From Rossellomorea vietnamensis (GTDB lineage: Bacteria > Bacillota > Bacilli > Bacillales > Bacillaceae_B): a stretch of DNA of 64,000 bases. The translations under genes and the position numbers were made by a program. The notes below the pieces were generated by a model that saw nothing but the letters and a program-made list of their open reading frames with translations, did no database searches and had not been told where the DNA came from. The stretch covers positions 1-64,000 of the forward strand of contig NZ_LIXZ01000014.1 in the NCBI RefSeq assembly GCF_001305855.1, written 5' to 3'. Of the stretch, positions 35,554 through 44,504 are shown piece after piece. Numbering within the stretch: position 1 is the stretch's first letter; the number at the start of each line of letters is the position of its first letter.

Positions 35554-36669
35554 TTGAGTGAAATTATACATCGTACAAAAACACGTCCTGTCAAAGTAGG
35601 AAATTTAACGATCGGCGGTAATAACGAAGTGGTGATCCAAAGTATGACCACGACCAAAACGCATGATGTTGAAGCAACGGTTAAAGAAATCCACCGTCTG
35701 GAAGAAGCAGGGTGCCAGGTCGTACGTGTCGCATGCCCGGATGAACGTGCAGCCGACGCCATTGCTCATATTAAGAAGCAAATCAATATCCCACTTGTTG
35801 TCGATATACATTTTGACTATAAATTAGCCCTGAAAGCCATTGAAGGCGGAGCTGATAAAATCCGGATCAACCCTGGGAATATCGGCCGCCGTGAAAAAGT
35901 CGAGGCAGTAGTCAAGGCAGCAAAAGAAAAGGGCATCCCGATTCGAATCGGTGTGAACGCAGGGAGCCTGGAAAGAAAAATCCTTGAGAAATACGGATAC
36001 CCGACAGCTGATGGAATGGTGGAAAGTGCCCTTCATCATATTAAAATCCTTGAAGACCTTGATTTCCATGACATCATCGTTTCCATGAAGGCTTCTGATG
36101 TGAATTTAGCCATCGAGGCTTACACGAAAGCTGCAAAAGCTTTCGACTACCCGCTTCACCTCGGGATCACTGAGTCAGGTACTCTGTTTGCAGGTACCGT
36201 TAAAAGTGCCGCTGGTCTTGGAGCCATCCTAAGTCTTGGGATCGGTAACACGGTCCGGATTTCCTTGAGTGCGGACCCCGTTGAAGAAGTGAAAGTGGCA
36301 AGAGAATTATTGAAGTCATTCGGTTTGGCAGCCAATGCAGCTACACTGATTTCGTGCCCGACTTGCGGTCGTATTGAAATCGACTTGATTTCAATTGCCA
36401 ATGAGGTGGAGGAATACATCTCCACGATTAAAGCACCAATCAAGGTTGCTGTCCTTGGATGTGCAGTGAATGGACCTGGTGAAGCCAGAGAGGCTGACAT
36501 CGGCATTGCCGGTGCCCGGGGGGAAGGACTCCTATTCCGTAAAGGAAAAACGGTCCGTAAAGTACCTGAAGAGACAATGGTGGAAGAACTGAAGAAAGAA
36601 ATTGACAAGATTGCTGAAGAATACTTCGCAAAGCAGGAAGCTGAAAAGAAAGAGCAGGAACAAGTCTAA
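35554..36669 (+). CDS. ispG: 4-hydroxy-3-methylbut-2-enyl diphosphate synthase (IspG)
   Basis: A 371-residue enzyme of the methylerythritol phosphate pathway, converting MEcPP to HMBPP with a [4Fe-4S] cluster. The N-terminal TIM barrel starts [23 protein letters not shown]. The cluster cysteines are in [12 protein letters not shown] and [12 protein letters not shown], with the cluster-binding Glu of PGEA. The TTG start has AAAGGAG 9 bases upstream. It pairs functionally with ispH, 10 kb downstream. Monocistronic, ended by a strong terminator. Confidence 0.97.
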   Translation: MSEIIHRTKTRPVKVGNLTIGGNNEVVIQSMTTTKTHDVEATVKEIHRLEEAGCQVVRVACPDERAADAIAHIKKQINIPLVVDIHFDYKLALKAIEGGADKIRINPGNIGRREKVEAVVKAAKEKGIPIRIGVNAGSLERKILEKYGYPTADGMVESALHHIKILEDLDFHDIIVSMKASDVNLAIEAYTKAAKAFDYPLHLGITESGTLFAGTVKSAAGLGAILSLGIGNTVRISLSADPVEEVKVARELLKSFGLAANAATLISCPTCGRIEIDLISIANEVEEYISTIKAPIKVAVLGCAVNGPGEAREADIGIAGARGEGLLFRKGKTVRKVPEETMVEELKKEIDKIAEEYFAKQEAEKKEQEQV

Positions 36670-36680
36670 TCCTGTGAATG

Positions 36681-36716
36681 AAAGAGGACTGATCAATGAT
36701 CAGTCCTCTTTTTTTG
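36681..36716 (+). terminator. Intrinsic terminator of ispG
   Basis: AGAGGACTGATC / GATCAGTCCTCT with a 3-base loop, then seven Ts. It lies about 40 bases beyond yqfX on the other strand and may serve it too. Confidence 0.93.
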
Positions 36717-36757
36717 GTTTCCTGAAACGCTCCCAATTTCAAGAAAAACGATTTAGT

Positions 36758-37141
36758 TTAAAAGAACGGCAGTACAAATAATCCTACGATTATCGATACG
36801 GCCCCAATTCCGATTGCCCAGGCACCGAGCATCTCTGCTCCCCTGCGCCTTGCCACAAACCCAAGGACAATCCCCGCTGCCCCCATGATGACCGGGAGAA
36901 TAAATAAGGAAAGAATGGATAGTGCAAGCGCAGAGTATCCTAACACACGACCTGATGTTGTCGCATCTTCTGCGGCATCATCTTCAAAGTCGCGGCTCAC
37001 ATTCATTGGAGCAGCAATTTCTGCTGCTGTTTCTTCACGGTAATCATCTCTACTCACATCTGTTTCCGGATTGTCGTAATACACGTCGATATCTTGAAGA
37101 TTTCGATCAACGCTGTTTAATTCGCGTCGTTCATCACTCAT
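36758..37141 (-). CDS. yqfX: DUF4190 membrane protein YqfX
   Basis: A 127-residue protein with an acidic soluble N-terminal half (SVDRNLQDIDVYYDNPETDV) and two membrane helices at the C-terminus (GYSALALSILSLFILPVIMG and AWAIGIGAVSIIVGLFVLPF), the DUF4190 arrangement. Function unknown. ATG 37141 is preferred over an upstream GTG because AGTGAGGG lies 8 bases before it. Orthologous in place to B. subtilis yqfX. Confidence 0.82.
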   Translation of the reverse strand: MSDERRELNSVDRNLQDIDVYYDNPETDVSRDDYREETAAEIAAPMNVSRDFEDDAAEDATTSGRVLGYSALALSILSLFILPVIMGAAGIVLGFVARRRGAEMLGAWAIGIGAVSIIVGLFVLPFF

Positions 37142-37343
37142 ACAGCAATCCCTCACTTTCTGTGTTTGGGAGCCTTCTTATTGTGTGTCAGTTCAGCTAT
37201 TTTACTATGCTAATCTTTGTCATTTTTGTTATCTGTGCGATTGCGCTCATCGCCTTTAAATGAATAATTATTTTCGAGGTTATTTCAATACGGTGAATGT
37301 GATAAACTTGAAGGAGTTTTTATAAAGGGGAGTATGATAAAGA

Positions 37344-37913
37344 ATGAAACGTTTTGGAATCGATATTGATGGGACAGTCACGTCACCAGAATCTTTACTG
37401 CCTCACATAAATGATCACTTTCAATTGAATTTAACCTTACAGGACATCACCCAATACGAACTGACAAAGGTCTTGGACATATCACCTGAAACCTTTGGAA
37501 AATGGTTTAAAGAAGCTGAACCACTCATCTACAAAGAATCTCCCCTTGCTCCCGGCGCAAAAACGATCCTGGATCAATGGAAAGAGAAGCACGAGCTTTA
37601 TTTTATCAGTGCGAGAAGAACCGACCTATTCGAGATTACGAAGAAATGGTTCGATGCACAGGACCTTATGTATCATCATATCGAATTAATCGGATCCCAC
37701 GATAAAATATCCACTGCTAAAAAACATGCAGTCGACATTTTCTTCGAAGATAAACACGATAATGCAGTGGCCATATCCGAAGAGTTATCCATCCCGGTTT
37801 TGTTATTTAACACGCCTTATAATCAAAAACCGATCCCTGATGGAGTCATTCGCGTGAATGATTGGAAAGAAGCAGATTCCTGGGTACAGCACTGGCTGCA
37901 GCAACAACGTTAA
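37344..37913 (+). CDS. yqfW: HAD-superfamily 5'-nucleotidase-like protein YqfW
   Basis: A 189-residue protein of the HAD superfamily, close to the 5'(3')-deoxyribonucleotidase (NT5C) group. Motif I is GIDIDGTVTSPE (nucleophile and acid Asp), motif II is FISARR, and the motif III/IV region is DIFFEDKHDNA. The family removes phosphate from nucleotides or small phosphoesters; the substrate here is not known. It stands as a single plus-strand gene before a bidirectional terminator. Confidence 0.85.
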   Translation: MKRFGIDIDGTVTSPESLLPHINDHFQLNLTLQDITQYELTKVLDISPETFGKWFKEAEPLIYKESPLAPGAKTILDQWKEKHELYFISARRTDLFEITKKWFDAQDLMYHHIELIGSHDKISTAKKHAVDIFFEDKHDNAVAISEELSIPVLLFNTPYNQKPIPDGVIRVNDWKEADSWVQHWLQQQR

Positions 37914-37917
37914 TCAT

Positions 37918-37948
37918 AGAAAAAAGCCTCATTCAGAGGCTTTTTTCT
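37918..37948. terminator. Bidirectional intrinsic terminator
   Basis: AGAAAAAAGCCTC / GAGGCTTTTTTCT with a 5-base loop between the convergent yqfW and DUF1499 genes. U-runs occur on both strands. Confidence 0.93.
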
Positions 37949-38309
37949 ATACCTTTTTAAACAAGGATTTAAATCGTTCAACGCGCTTTCGATTCACTTT
38001 GAAATCATAATATCCCAGGCGTGATCCCGACTTGAAATGCAATAGATGGGTCTTCTCATCAATATAAAGCTCCAGGTCATCTTTGAATTTCATCCATTTG
38101 GAAGTGAAGACGGCATGCACATAATGCGTCCCTTCTTCCTTGATTTCCACATGATCAAACTGATCCAGCGTCTGGTGTATCCTTGCTTTCGCATCTTCCA
38201 CTTCCCCGCTTATGGGAAGCGGCGCAATCCGGTGATATGACGTAAGATCTATCGTACTCACGCAATTTTTCTTATTTGTTGGACAATGTGTGAAAGGTAC
38301 CGATTCCAT
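37947..38309 (-). CDS. DUF1499 family protein
   Basis: A 120-residue soluble protein with the DUF1499 pattern: an N-terminal C-P-T-x-x-x-N-C-V-S-T segment, a central YVHAVFTSKWMKFKDDLELY and the C-terminal KSGSRLGYYDFKVNRKRVER. No signal peptide. The family has no defined biochemical activity. It is a single gene between terminator and zur. Nearby zinc genes may be coincidental. Confidence 0.85.
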   Translation of the reverse strand: MESVPFTHCPTNKKNCVSTIDLTSYHRIAPLPISGEVEDAKARIHQTLDQFDHVEIKEEGTHYVHAVFTSKWMKFKDDLELYIDEKTHLLHFKSGSRLGYYDFKVNRKRVERFKSLFKKV

Positions 38310-38390
38310 GGCTACATCTCCTCTATATCGCTTCTATATACCTATTTTTCCCCTCCTTTACACAAGGTTAAACACATGAAGCCATAAGAA

Positions 38391-38420
38391 AGAAAAAAGG
38401 GACCCTCAGGGGGATCCCTA
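38391..38420 (-). terminator. Intrinsic terminator of the znuCB-zur operon
   Basis: AGGGA-t-CCC / GGG-t-CCCT folds over the zur stop codon and is followed on the minus strand by TTTTTTCTTTC. Confidence 0.8.
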
Positions 38421-38834
38421 TTGACACTGCGGACACTTACCATAAATTTCAAATTTATGTCCTGATATATCATAGCCGGTTTCAGCTAAATTTTCTTTCA
38501 ACGCTTCCATTGGACACGTATGAATTTCTTTCGTTTTCCCACAATCCATACAAATGAAGTGATGATGATGATGATGACTTTCACACGTAATACGGAAATG
38601 CCTTTCACTGGATAACTCCGTTTCTTCCAGTATCCCCAGGTCTACGAAAAGGCTTAAATTACGATAAATGGTATCAAAGCTCAGACCGGGATAATCGGCT
38701 TTCATATACTCAAGCACGTCTCTGGCCGTTAAATATTTATTCGAGCTTGAAAACAACTCAATTAATTGCTGCCGTTTCCCCGTATGCTTATACCCTTTTG
38801 CTTTTAACAGATCCATCGCTTCAGTTACATTCAC
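38418..38834 (-). CDS. zur: Zinc uptake regulator Zur (Fur family)
   Basis: A 138-residue Fur-family repressor. It has an N-terminal winged helix ([20 protein letters not shown]), a regulatory site with a run of six histidines (ESHHHHHHF) and two CxxC structural zinc sites (ICMDCGKT and KCPQCQ). With zinc bound, Zur represses zinc uptake genes. Here it is the last gene of the zinc-transporter operon, 3 bases after znuB, and the operator upstream of znuC suggests autoregulation. It corresponds to B. subtilis yqfV (zur). Confidence 0.93.
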   Translation of the reverse strand: MNVTEAMDLLKAKGYKHTGKRQQLIELFSSSNKYLTARDVLEYMKADYPGLSFDTIYRNLSLFVDLGILEETELSSERHFRITCESHHHHHHFICMDCGKTKEIHTCPMEALKENLAETGYDISGHKFEIYGKCPQCQ

Positions 38835-38837
38835 TTT

Positions 38838-39695
38838 CTACACCTCACCTTTTGAAGAATGACCGGACGACCTCAATTTCTTGATGAGGATCGTCAAGAG
38901 GAGTATCAGGATGGCCGTCATGACGATCGTTCCCCCGGGAGCAAGATTCAAATAGAAGGCGCTCACTAATCCGACAATGACAGAAATTTCCCCGAATAAA
39001 AGGGAGTATCCGATCGTCTGTTTAAAGCCGTTCGCGATCCTGATACTTGCGGCAACCGGTAATGTCATTAGAGATGAGACCAGGAGAATTCCCACAATGC
39101 GCATGGAGGCCGCAATCACAAGGGCGACCATGATCATAAAGATAAAGTGAATCGCCTTCGCAGGGATCCCGGATGCCTTTGCATGATCCTCATCAAATGA
39201 TAACAGGAACAGCTCTTTATACAATAAGAAAATCACTCCGATGACAAGGACACTGATCCCGCCAATCAGATACAGATCCCCCCTGCTGACTGCGCTGACA
39301 CTCCCAAATAAGTAACTGAATAAATCAGTGTTGAAACCATCTGCGAGTGAAATGAATATGACACCTATCCCGATTCCCCCGGACAGGATGATCGGAATCG
39401 CAAGCTCCTGATAATGTTTGTATACCATTCTTAATCGTTCTATGAATAAGGATCCTATTACGGAGAATGCCATTCCAAAGTAAAGGGGATTCAAACCTGA
39501 AAACCCGGGCACCATTTTACTTAAGTACAGACTTGCCGCAATGCCTGATAGCGTCACGTGGCTCAAGGCATCGGCAATCAGGGATAATCTCCTTACCACG
39601 ATGAATGCCCCCAATAACGGAGCAATGATCCCGATAAGGATTCCTGTCAGAAATGCATTTTGTAAAAATTCATATTGAAAAATAGCTTGAAGCAT
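38838..39695 (-). CDS. znuB: Zinc ABC transporter permease ZnuB
   Basis: A 285-residue ABC-3 family permease with about eight to nine helices. Typical motifs: GAFIVVRRLSLIADALSHVT near the N-terminus and RIVGILLVSSLMTLPVAASI in the middle. It forms the membrane channel for zinc delivered by a ZnuA-type binding protein. It lies 18 bases after znuC and just before zur. No znuA gene is in the window, so the binding protein must be elsewhere. Confidence 0.93.
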   Translation of the reverse strand: MLQAIFQYEFLQNAFLTGILIGIIAPLLGAFIVVRRLSLIADALSHVTLSGIAASLYLSKMVPGFSGLNPLYFGMAFSVIGSLFIERLRMVYKHYQELAIPIILSGGIGIGVIFISLADGFNTDLFSYLFGSVSAVSRGDLYLIGGISVLVIGVIFLLYKELFLLSFDEDHAKASGIPAKAIHFIFMIMVALVIAASMRIVGILLVSSLMTLPVAASIRIANGFKQTIGYSLLFGEISVIVGLVSAFYLNLAPGGTIVMTAILILLLTILIKKLRSSGHSSKGEV

Positions 39696-39713
39696 TTTCT
39701 TCCCTCCGATCGA

Positions 39714-40490
39714 TCATGAATGGTGATGTTCATGCTCATGATTCAAAAAATGTACATCATGACCATAAAAAGAGGAAAGCTGATTTTCTTTGAGCTTTTC
39801 AAACTCTTCTGTTTTGCCATGGAAATGTAAATGTTTATTTAAGCAGGCAACATGTGTGACTTTATTAGAGATCGACCCGATGTCATGGGTGACCAGCACA
39901 AGTGTGATACCTAAATCTTTGTTCAATTTTTCTAACATATCGTAGAAGTTTTGGACGTTACGGCTGTCGACTCCCACTGTCGGTTCATCGAGGATCAATA
40001 CATCCGGATGACTCACGAGGGCCCTTGCGATGAAGACCCTCTGCTGCTGACCTCCTGATAATTCCCCGATATTCCGTTTCGCGAACTCACCCATGCCGAC
40101 TGATTCGATCGCTTTATTCACATCTTGCTTATATGCTGATGAAACCCGCTTGAACAATCCGGCCTTTTTCGCAAGTCCACTGGCCACCACTTCGTATACG
40201 GTAGCCGGAAAACCTGAGTTGAAGCTGTTGGCCTTTTGCGATACGAAGCCGATGCGGTCCCATTGTTTAAACTTTTGCTGCGGGATCCCAAACAGCTCAA
40301 TATTCCCCTGCTTCACCCGGAGCAGGCCAAGGACAAGCTTCAGTAAGGTGGATTTCCCTGAACCGTTCGGCCCGACGATTCCGAGAAAAGCTCCTCTTGG
40401 TATGCTCAGATTAATATCTTCAAGTACTCTTTCACGCTCATAGCGGAAATTTACATCTTCTATTTTTATAACTGGATTTGTCATATCCAT
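39714..40490 (-). CDS. znuC: Zinc ABC transporter ATP-binding protein ZnuC
   Basis: A 258-residue ABC ATPase: Walker A GIVGPNGSGKSTLLKLV, signature [17 protein letters not shown], Walker B VLILDEPTVGVD, switch THD. The C-terminus is His-rich (FLNHEHEHHHS), as often in zinc transporter ATPases. ATG 40490 is preferred over a TTG at 40499 because GAGAG lies 9 bases before it. It is first in znuC-znuB-zur and is preceded by a Zur operator. Manganese transporters look similar, but zur linkage and the operator argue for zinc. Confidence 0.93.
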   Translation of the reverse strand: MDMTNPVIKIEDVNFRYERERVLEDINLSIPRGAFLGIVGPNGSGKSTLLKLVLGLLRVKQGNIELFGIPQQKFKQWDRIGFVSQKANSFNSGFPATVYEVVASGLAKKAGLFKRVSSAYKQDVNKAIESVGMGEFAKRNIGELSGGQQQRVFIARALVSHPDVLILDEPTVGVDSRNVQNFYDMLEKLNKDLGITLVLVTHDIGSISNKVTHVACLNKHLHFHGKTEEFEKLKENQLSSFYGHDVHFLNHEHEHHHS

Positions 40491-40505
40491 CTTTATCAAC
40501 TCTCT

Positions 40506-40526
40506 TTATAAGAATCATTACGATTT
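40506..40526 (-). promoter_or_regulatory. Zur operator upstream of znuC
   Basis: On the minus strand AAATCGTAAT, a central G, then ATTCTTATAA. The Bacillus Zur box is AAATCGTAATnATTACGATTT. The first half is a perfect ten-base match and the second matches at five of ten. It ends about 15 bases before the znuC start, where a bound repressor would block initiation. Confidence 0.85.
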
Positions 40527-40588
40527 AAAAGTACATAGGGTAGTATACAGGATGCATCATCAATTGTAAATGATTCCGTTCTTCATTT

Positions 40589-40620
40589 AAAAAGGACCGC
40601 CCTCTTGTTTGGGCAGTCCT
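40589..40620 (-). terminator. Intrinsic terminator of yqfU
   Basis: AGGAC-c-GCCC / GGGC-a-GTCCT with an 8-base loop and a TTTTT run on the minus strand, 30 bases after yqfU. It also separates it from the zinc operon. Confidence 0.85.
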
Positions 40621-40649
40621 GAAATTTCTTAATGGGGGGGTATTACAGA

Positions 40650-41531
40650 TCAATGAATGGCCGATTTGAAACGTGCACCTTTTGTTTCCTGGGTGCTCAT
40701 GATGGTAATGAATGCATTCGGATCGACGTCAGACACGATTGACTTTAACTTTGTGACTTCAAGGCGGGTGACCACGACGTATATCACTTCTTTGTCATTA
40801 TCCGTATATCCGCCACGACCCTTTAACATGGTCGTTCCCCTGCCGAGCCTCTGCAGGATTGCATCGGATACCTCAAGGTAATAATCAGAAACGATAATGA
40901 CCGCTTTCGTCTCGTCCATCCCCTGAATGACCGTATCAATCGTCTTGAATGCGATATAGTACGTCATGACCGAATACATCGCTTCTTCGATTCCGAAGAC
41001 GAATGCTGCCCAGCCAAAAATGAAAATATTCATGAACATCACAAACTCACCCACGGAAAACGGCAGTTTCTTCGTCAGGAGGATCCCGAGGATCTCGGTA
41101 CCGTCCAGCGACCCTCCGTGGCGGATGACAAGTCCCACACCCACTCCGAGAATCAGACCACCGAACACGGTTGCCAATATCTCTTCGGTTACGAATGGAT
41201 CAATATGGTGAAGGAAACTCTCTATAACCGCCAATGCAATGACTGCAAACAGTGATGACACAACAAACGTCTTCCCGATCTGTTTGTAGCCGGAATACAT
41301 AAATGGAAGATTCAACAGGACCAGTAGGGTTGAAAAATTGAGAAACGGGATGGAATCGGAAACCAAATAATCCAGGATCAGTGAAATACCGATGATCCCT
41401 CCATCAATAATAGTATTGGGTACGAGAAACAGTTCGATCGAAACAGCGGCGAGTCCCGCTCCGATCGTGATGAAAAACAAACGATAAATAAAATGAAGAG
41501 GACTTTCCTTCTTATGTACTCTTTGAGTCAT
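40650..41531 (-). CDS. yqfU: YitT-family membrane protein YqfU
   Basis: A 293-residue protein with five or six helices (DUF161/YitT repeats, residues about 15-200; [36 protein letters not shown]) and a C-terminal cytosolic DUF2179 ferredoxin-like domain (about 210-290, [33 protein letters not shown]). The family is widespread in Firmicutes and of unknown function. Place agrees with B. subtilis yqfU. Single gene. Confidence 0.9.
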   Translation of the reverse strand: MTQRVHKKESPLHFIYRLFFITIGAGLAAVSIELFLVPNTIIDGGIIGISLILDYLVSDSIPFLNFSTLLVLLNLPFMYSGYKQIGKTFVVSSLFAVIALAVIESFLHHIDPFVTEEILATVFGGLILGVGVGLVIRHGGSLDGTEILGILLTKKLPFSVGEFVMFMNIFIFGWAAFVFGIEEAMYSVMTYYIAFKTIDTVIQGMDETKAVIIVSDYYLEVSDAILQRLGRGTTMLKGRGGYTDNDKEVIYVVVTRLEVTKLKSIVSDVDPNAFITIMSTQETKGARFKSAIH

Positions 41532-41620
41532 CGTTAATTCCTTTCCTTTTACTTATTTTCTAATAAAAGTGTCACTTTCTTGATATGAGATACATATGTA
41601 TCATTTGAGGAGTGATAAAC

Positions 41621-41875
41621 ATGAAGCTATTACAAAATGTGATTAATCACAAGATCAACAATATTACAAATGATGAGTTATTAAAGTATGCAAAACAATA
41701 TAATATTTCTCTCACGTCCCAGCAGGCAACAAGCATCGTCGCAAGTGTGAAAGGAAAAAACATCAATATCTTCGATGATACGAAGAGAAGCAAATTGGTT
41801 AAGGATCTGGCCAAGATCATCGGTCCAAGGAAAGCCAAGGAAATCAACCAGCTCTTTTTGCAGCTCATCCGATAA
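41621..41875 (+). CDS. yqfT: DUF2624 protein YqfT
   Basis: An 84-residue basic helical protein. It reads KLLQNVINHKINNITNDELL and then a helix pair similar to those of small DNA- or RNA-binding adaptors (KYAKQYNISLTSQQATSIVA). The ATG at 41621 follows GAGGAG by about 8 bases; an in-frame GTG lies within that ribosome site. It is the DUF2624 gene found next to nfo in Bacilli. Function unknown. Confidence 0.8.
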   Translation: MKLLQNVINHKINNITNDELLKYAKQYNISLTSQQATSIVASVKGKNINIFDDTKRSKLVKDLAKIIGPRKAKEINQLFLQLIR

Positions 41876-41885
41876 TAAAAATAAA

Positions 41886-41921
41886 GAAAGAGGAGGCGTC
41901 TCAAGACATGACCTCCTCCAA
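41886..41921 (-). terminator. Probable terminator of nfo
   Basis: GAGGAGG (41890-41896) / CCTCCTC (41912-41918) encloses a nested GTCT/AGAC stem. It lies just after the nfo stop on the minus strand and is followed by CTTTCTTTATTTTTATT. Confidence 0.7.
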
Positions 41922-41924
41922 TCT

Positions 41925-42818
41925 TTACTGGTTCTCTATTTTCGTCAGTACCTCTTCATCAAAAGTTTGATTACGAAGCATTTCGATTTCAAACTTATAA
42001 GGAGGCTTTTTATTTTTCTTATCTTCCCCTACATATGGTGTTTCCAATATCTTAGGGATATCCTTTAGCTGTGGATGATGCACTATATAATTCAGTGCCT
42101 TGAATCCGATATGTCCGAATCCCAGATTTTCATGTCGATCCTTTGCCGCCCCTCGTTCATTCTTACTATCATTTATGTGAAGAACTTTTAAGCGGTCGAT
42201 GCCGACGATTTTATCGAATTCTTCCAATACCCCATCGAAATCTTCTACGATATTATATCCAGCATCATGTGTATGACATGTATCAAAGCAAACCGAAAGG
42301 CGATCATTCAACTCGACACCGTTGATGATCTGAGCCAATTCCTCAAACGACCTTCCACATTCAGAGCCTTTTCCCGCCATTGTCTCAAGGGCAATTTGAA
42401 CTTTATGATCCTTGGTCAATACTTCATTCAGGCCTTCAATGATCTTGGCGATTCCCTTATCTGCTCCCGCACCGACATGGGCACCCGGGTGAAGTACGAT
42501 CTGTCCTGCCCCAAGAGCTTCCGTACGCTCCATTTCAGAACGGAGGAAATTGACACCGAGTTCAAATGTAGCCGGGTTGGTCGTGTTTCCGATGTTGATG
42601 ATATAAGGAGCATGCACGACGATGTCCTCTATGCCATTTTCTTTCATATGAGCAAGACCTGCTTCGATATTCAGGTCTTCTATTTTTTTCCTTCTCGTGT
42701 TCTGAGGTGCACCTGTATAAATCATAAAGGTATTCGCACCATACGAAACGGCTTCTTCACTTGAAGCGAGTAACATATTCTTTCCACTCATGGAAACATG
42801 GGATCCAATCTTAACCAT
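41925..42818 (-). CDS. nfo: Endonuclease IV (AP endonuclease)
   Basis: A 297-residue TIM-barrel zinc enzyme that cuts DNA 5' to abasic sites. Metal ligands lie in [49 protein letters not shown] and the PKILETP segment. It begins [14 protein letters not shown], the family start. ATG 42818 is chosen because AGGAG lies 9 bases upstream. In B. subtilis nfo (yqfS) is made in the forespore and sits beside yqfT and cshB just as here. Confidence 0.96.
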   Translation of the reverse strand: MVKIGSHVSMSGKNMLLASSEEAVSYGANTFMIYTGAPQNTRRKKIEDLNIEAGLAHMKENGIEDIVVHAPYIINIGNTTNPATFELGVNFLRSEMERTEALGAGQIVLHPGAHVGAGADKGIAKIIEGLNEVLTKDHKVQIALETMAGKGSECGRSFEELAQIINGVELNDRLSVCFDTCHTHDAGYNIVEDFDGVLEEFDKIVGIDRLKVLHINDSKNERGAAKDRHENLGFGHIGFKALNYIVHHPQLKDIPKILETPYVGEDKKNKKPPYKFEIEMLRNQTFDEEVLTKIENQ

Positions 42819-42887
42819 TCTTCTCAACTCCTAAGAAAATCTCTCTTTATTGTATCGAATGTGTACAAATGAATCACGTTCAAACAC

Positions 42888-44195
42888 TTATTTGTTTCTG
42901 TTTTTTATTCTTCTTTCCCGCTTCTTGATTTGATCCATTTTGTATTTCATTTTCTTTTTATATCCCGGTTTAACAGCCTTCGGTTTACGGACTAACGATT
43001 TCGCCTTTTCATCGATTTCGTCCACGTTCGATTTTTGACGGTTTTTACGCTTGTTCAGAGGAGGCAGCTCGGACCATTCACCTTTTTTAATGTCCCGATG
43101 GGAAAAGCTGATTCCCAGCTTCTCCAAACGATTCAGCGCATCTTCATCCGAAGGCGTATAAATGGTGTAGGCAATACCGCTGTTCCCCGCACGTGCTGTA
43201 CGGCCAGAGCGATGAATATAAAAATCCAGATCCTGAGGCAGTTCATAGTTGATGATATGGCTGACCCCTTCGATATCGATCCCTCTGGCTGCAAGGTCTG
43301 TAGCCACAATGTATTGATAATCAAGGTTTCGTATTTGTTTCATCATTTTCTTACGCTCACGTGGAGAAAGATCACCGTGAATTCGGCCGACCTTTAAACC
43401 TTTGGCAATCAGGCCATCGGCTACTTCATCCGCCTTTTGCTTCGTGTTCGTGAACACAATCCCTAAGTAAGGATTTATCTCCACTAAAATATTGTAAAGG
43501 AGATTCGTTTTATCCCGGCTCTTCAAAGGTACGATCACGTGCTCAATATTTTTTGCCGACAGCTGTTCAGGCTCAACATGGGCATACTGGGGATTTTCCA
43601 TATACTTTTTAAGAAACGGCTTCAGTTTCTCAGGGATCGTGGCAGAAAACACTAACATCTGTAGTTTTTCAGGCATCTTCGCAGCAATTTGATCCACATC
43701 TTCAATGAAGCCCATATCAAGCATCAAATCAGCTTCATCAATTACAAGAAGCTTCGCTGTATGGACGAATAGCGCCTGGTCCTTCACCAAGTCATTGATC
43801 CGTCCCGGCGTGCCGACAACGATATGCGGCTGATGTTTTAACTTCTCGATCGTTCTCTGCTTGTCCGTTCCCCCGATATAGCAACGGGATACGATCTCAG
43901 TGCCCTTTGTAATCTTAAGTACTTCCTGATAGATCTGTTGTGCCAGTTCACGGGTAGGTGCAGTGATGACAGCTTGAACCTGTTCAGAAGCTGCATCTAC
44001 CTTTTCGATGATCGGTAATAGATACGAGTGGGTTTTTCCCGTTCCCGTTTGAGATTGGCCGATCGCACTCTGTCCTTTTAAGATCAGAGGGATCATTTTC
44101 TTCTGAATTTCAGTTGGTTCATAGAAACCCAGTTCTTCTACAGCTTCATTGATGAAAGACTGAAATCCAAATTGCAGAAATAAATTCTTTTTCAT
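42888..44195 (-). CDS. cshB: DEAD-box RNA helicase CshB
   Basis: A 435-residue DEAD-box helicase. It has the Q-motif (EPTEIQKKMIPLIL), motif I SQTGTGKT, PTRELAQQ, the DEAD motif VIDEADLMLDMG, SAT, and the C-terminal motifs ATDLAARGID and HRSGRTARAG. The C-terminal tail is very basic (KKKMKYKMDQIKKRERRIKN), suited to RNA binding. CshB helps RNA folding and decay in the cold. The second ATG (44195) is chosen because the first directly abuts GGAG. It lies upstream of nfo on the same strand with no terminator between, so they may be cotranscribed. Confidence 0.95.
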   Translation of the reverse strand: MKKNLFLQFGFQSFINEAVEELGFYEPTEIQKKMIPLILKGQSAIGQSQTGTGKTHSYLLPIIEKVDAASEQVQAVITAPTRELAQQIYQEVLKITKGTEIVSRCYIGGTDKQRTIEKLKHQPHIVVGTPGRINDLVKDQALFVHTAKLLVIDEADLMLDMGFIEDVDQIAAKMPEKLQMLVFSATIPEKLKPFLKKYMENPQYAHVEPEQLSAKNIEHVIVPLKSRDKTNLLYNILVEINPYLGIVFTNTKQKADEVADGLIAKGLKVGRIHGDLSPRERKKMMKQIRNLDYQYIVATDLAARGIDIEGVSHIINYELPQDLDFYIHRSGRTARAGNSGIAYTIYTPSDEDALNRLEKLGISFSHRDIKKGEWSELPPLNKRKNRQKSNVDEIDEKAKSLVRKPKAVKPGYKKKMKYKMDQIKKRERRIKNRNK

Positions 44196-44434
44196 TGAGT
44201 ACATCTCCTTTTATCGTCATATCCTTTTATCTACGCTGTCATCGGGATGGATGTCAGGTGCCGTTCACATCATCACCACAGATTTATATAAAATGTACGA
44301 ATCACTTTTCAGTTGTCAGTGATTTTATTTTAACGTTAGCAAGCGTCATATTTAAAGAACATCTAATCATTATAATCAATTTTCAGCAAAACATCTAGGT
44401 CAACTTGATTTTATTTCAGATGATATTGTCACAA

Positions 44435-44463
44435 TACCCTTTTTTGACCTGTTGCATACTCTA
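44435..44463 (+). promoter_or_regulatory. Putative sigma-K promoter of yqfQ
   Basis: TACC (44435-44438), exactly 16 bases, then CATACTCTA (44455-44463). The -10 fits the sigma-K consensus CATAnnnTA perfectly and the -35 holds the required AC. The start site would be about 35 bases before the yqfQ ATG. The rest of 44196-44434 shows no gene. Confidence 0.65.
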
Positions 44464-44504
44464 TAGTGACAACGAATTTATTGAAATGAAAGGAGGCTGT
44501 CATT

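Noticed and set aside
38560-38590. Run of ATG/GAT repeats near 38564-38576 as a microsatellite
   Set aside because: It encodes the histidine run of Zur's metal-binding region, so it is explained by coding.
42267-42764. Long open frame opposite nfo, and similar frames opposite ispG, ispH, gluP and pbpA
   Set aside because: They mirror strongly coding genes with family motifs, lack ribosome sites and have no recognisable proteins.
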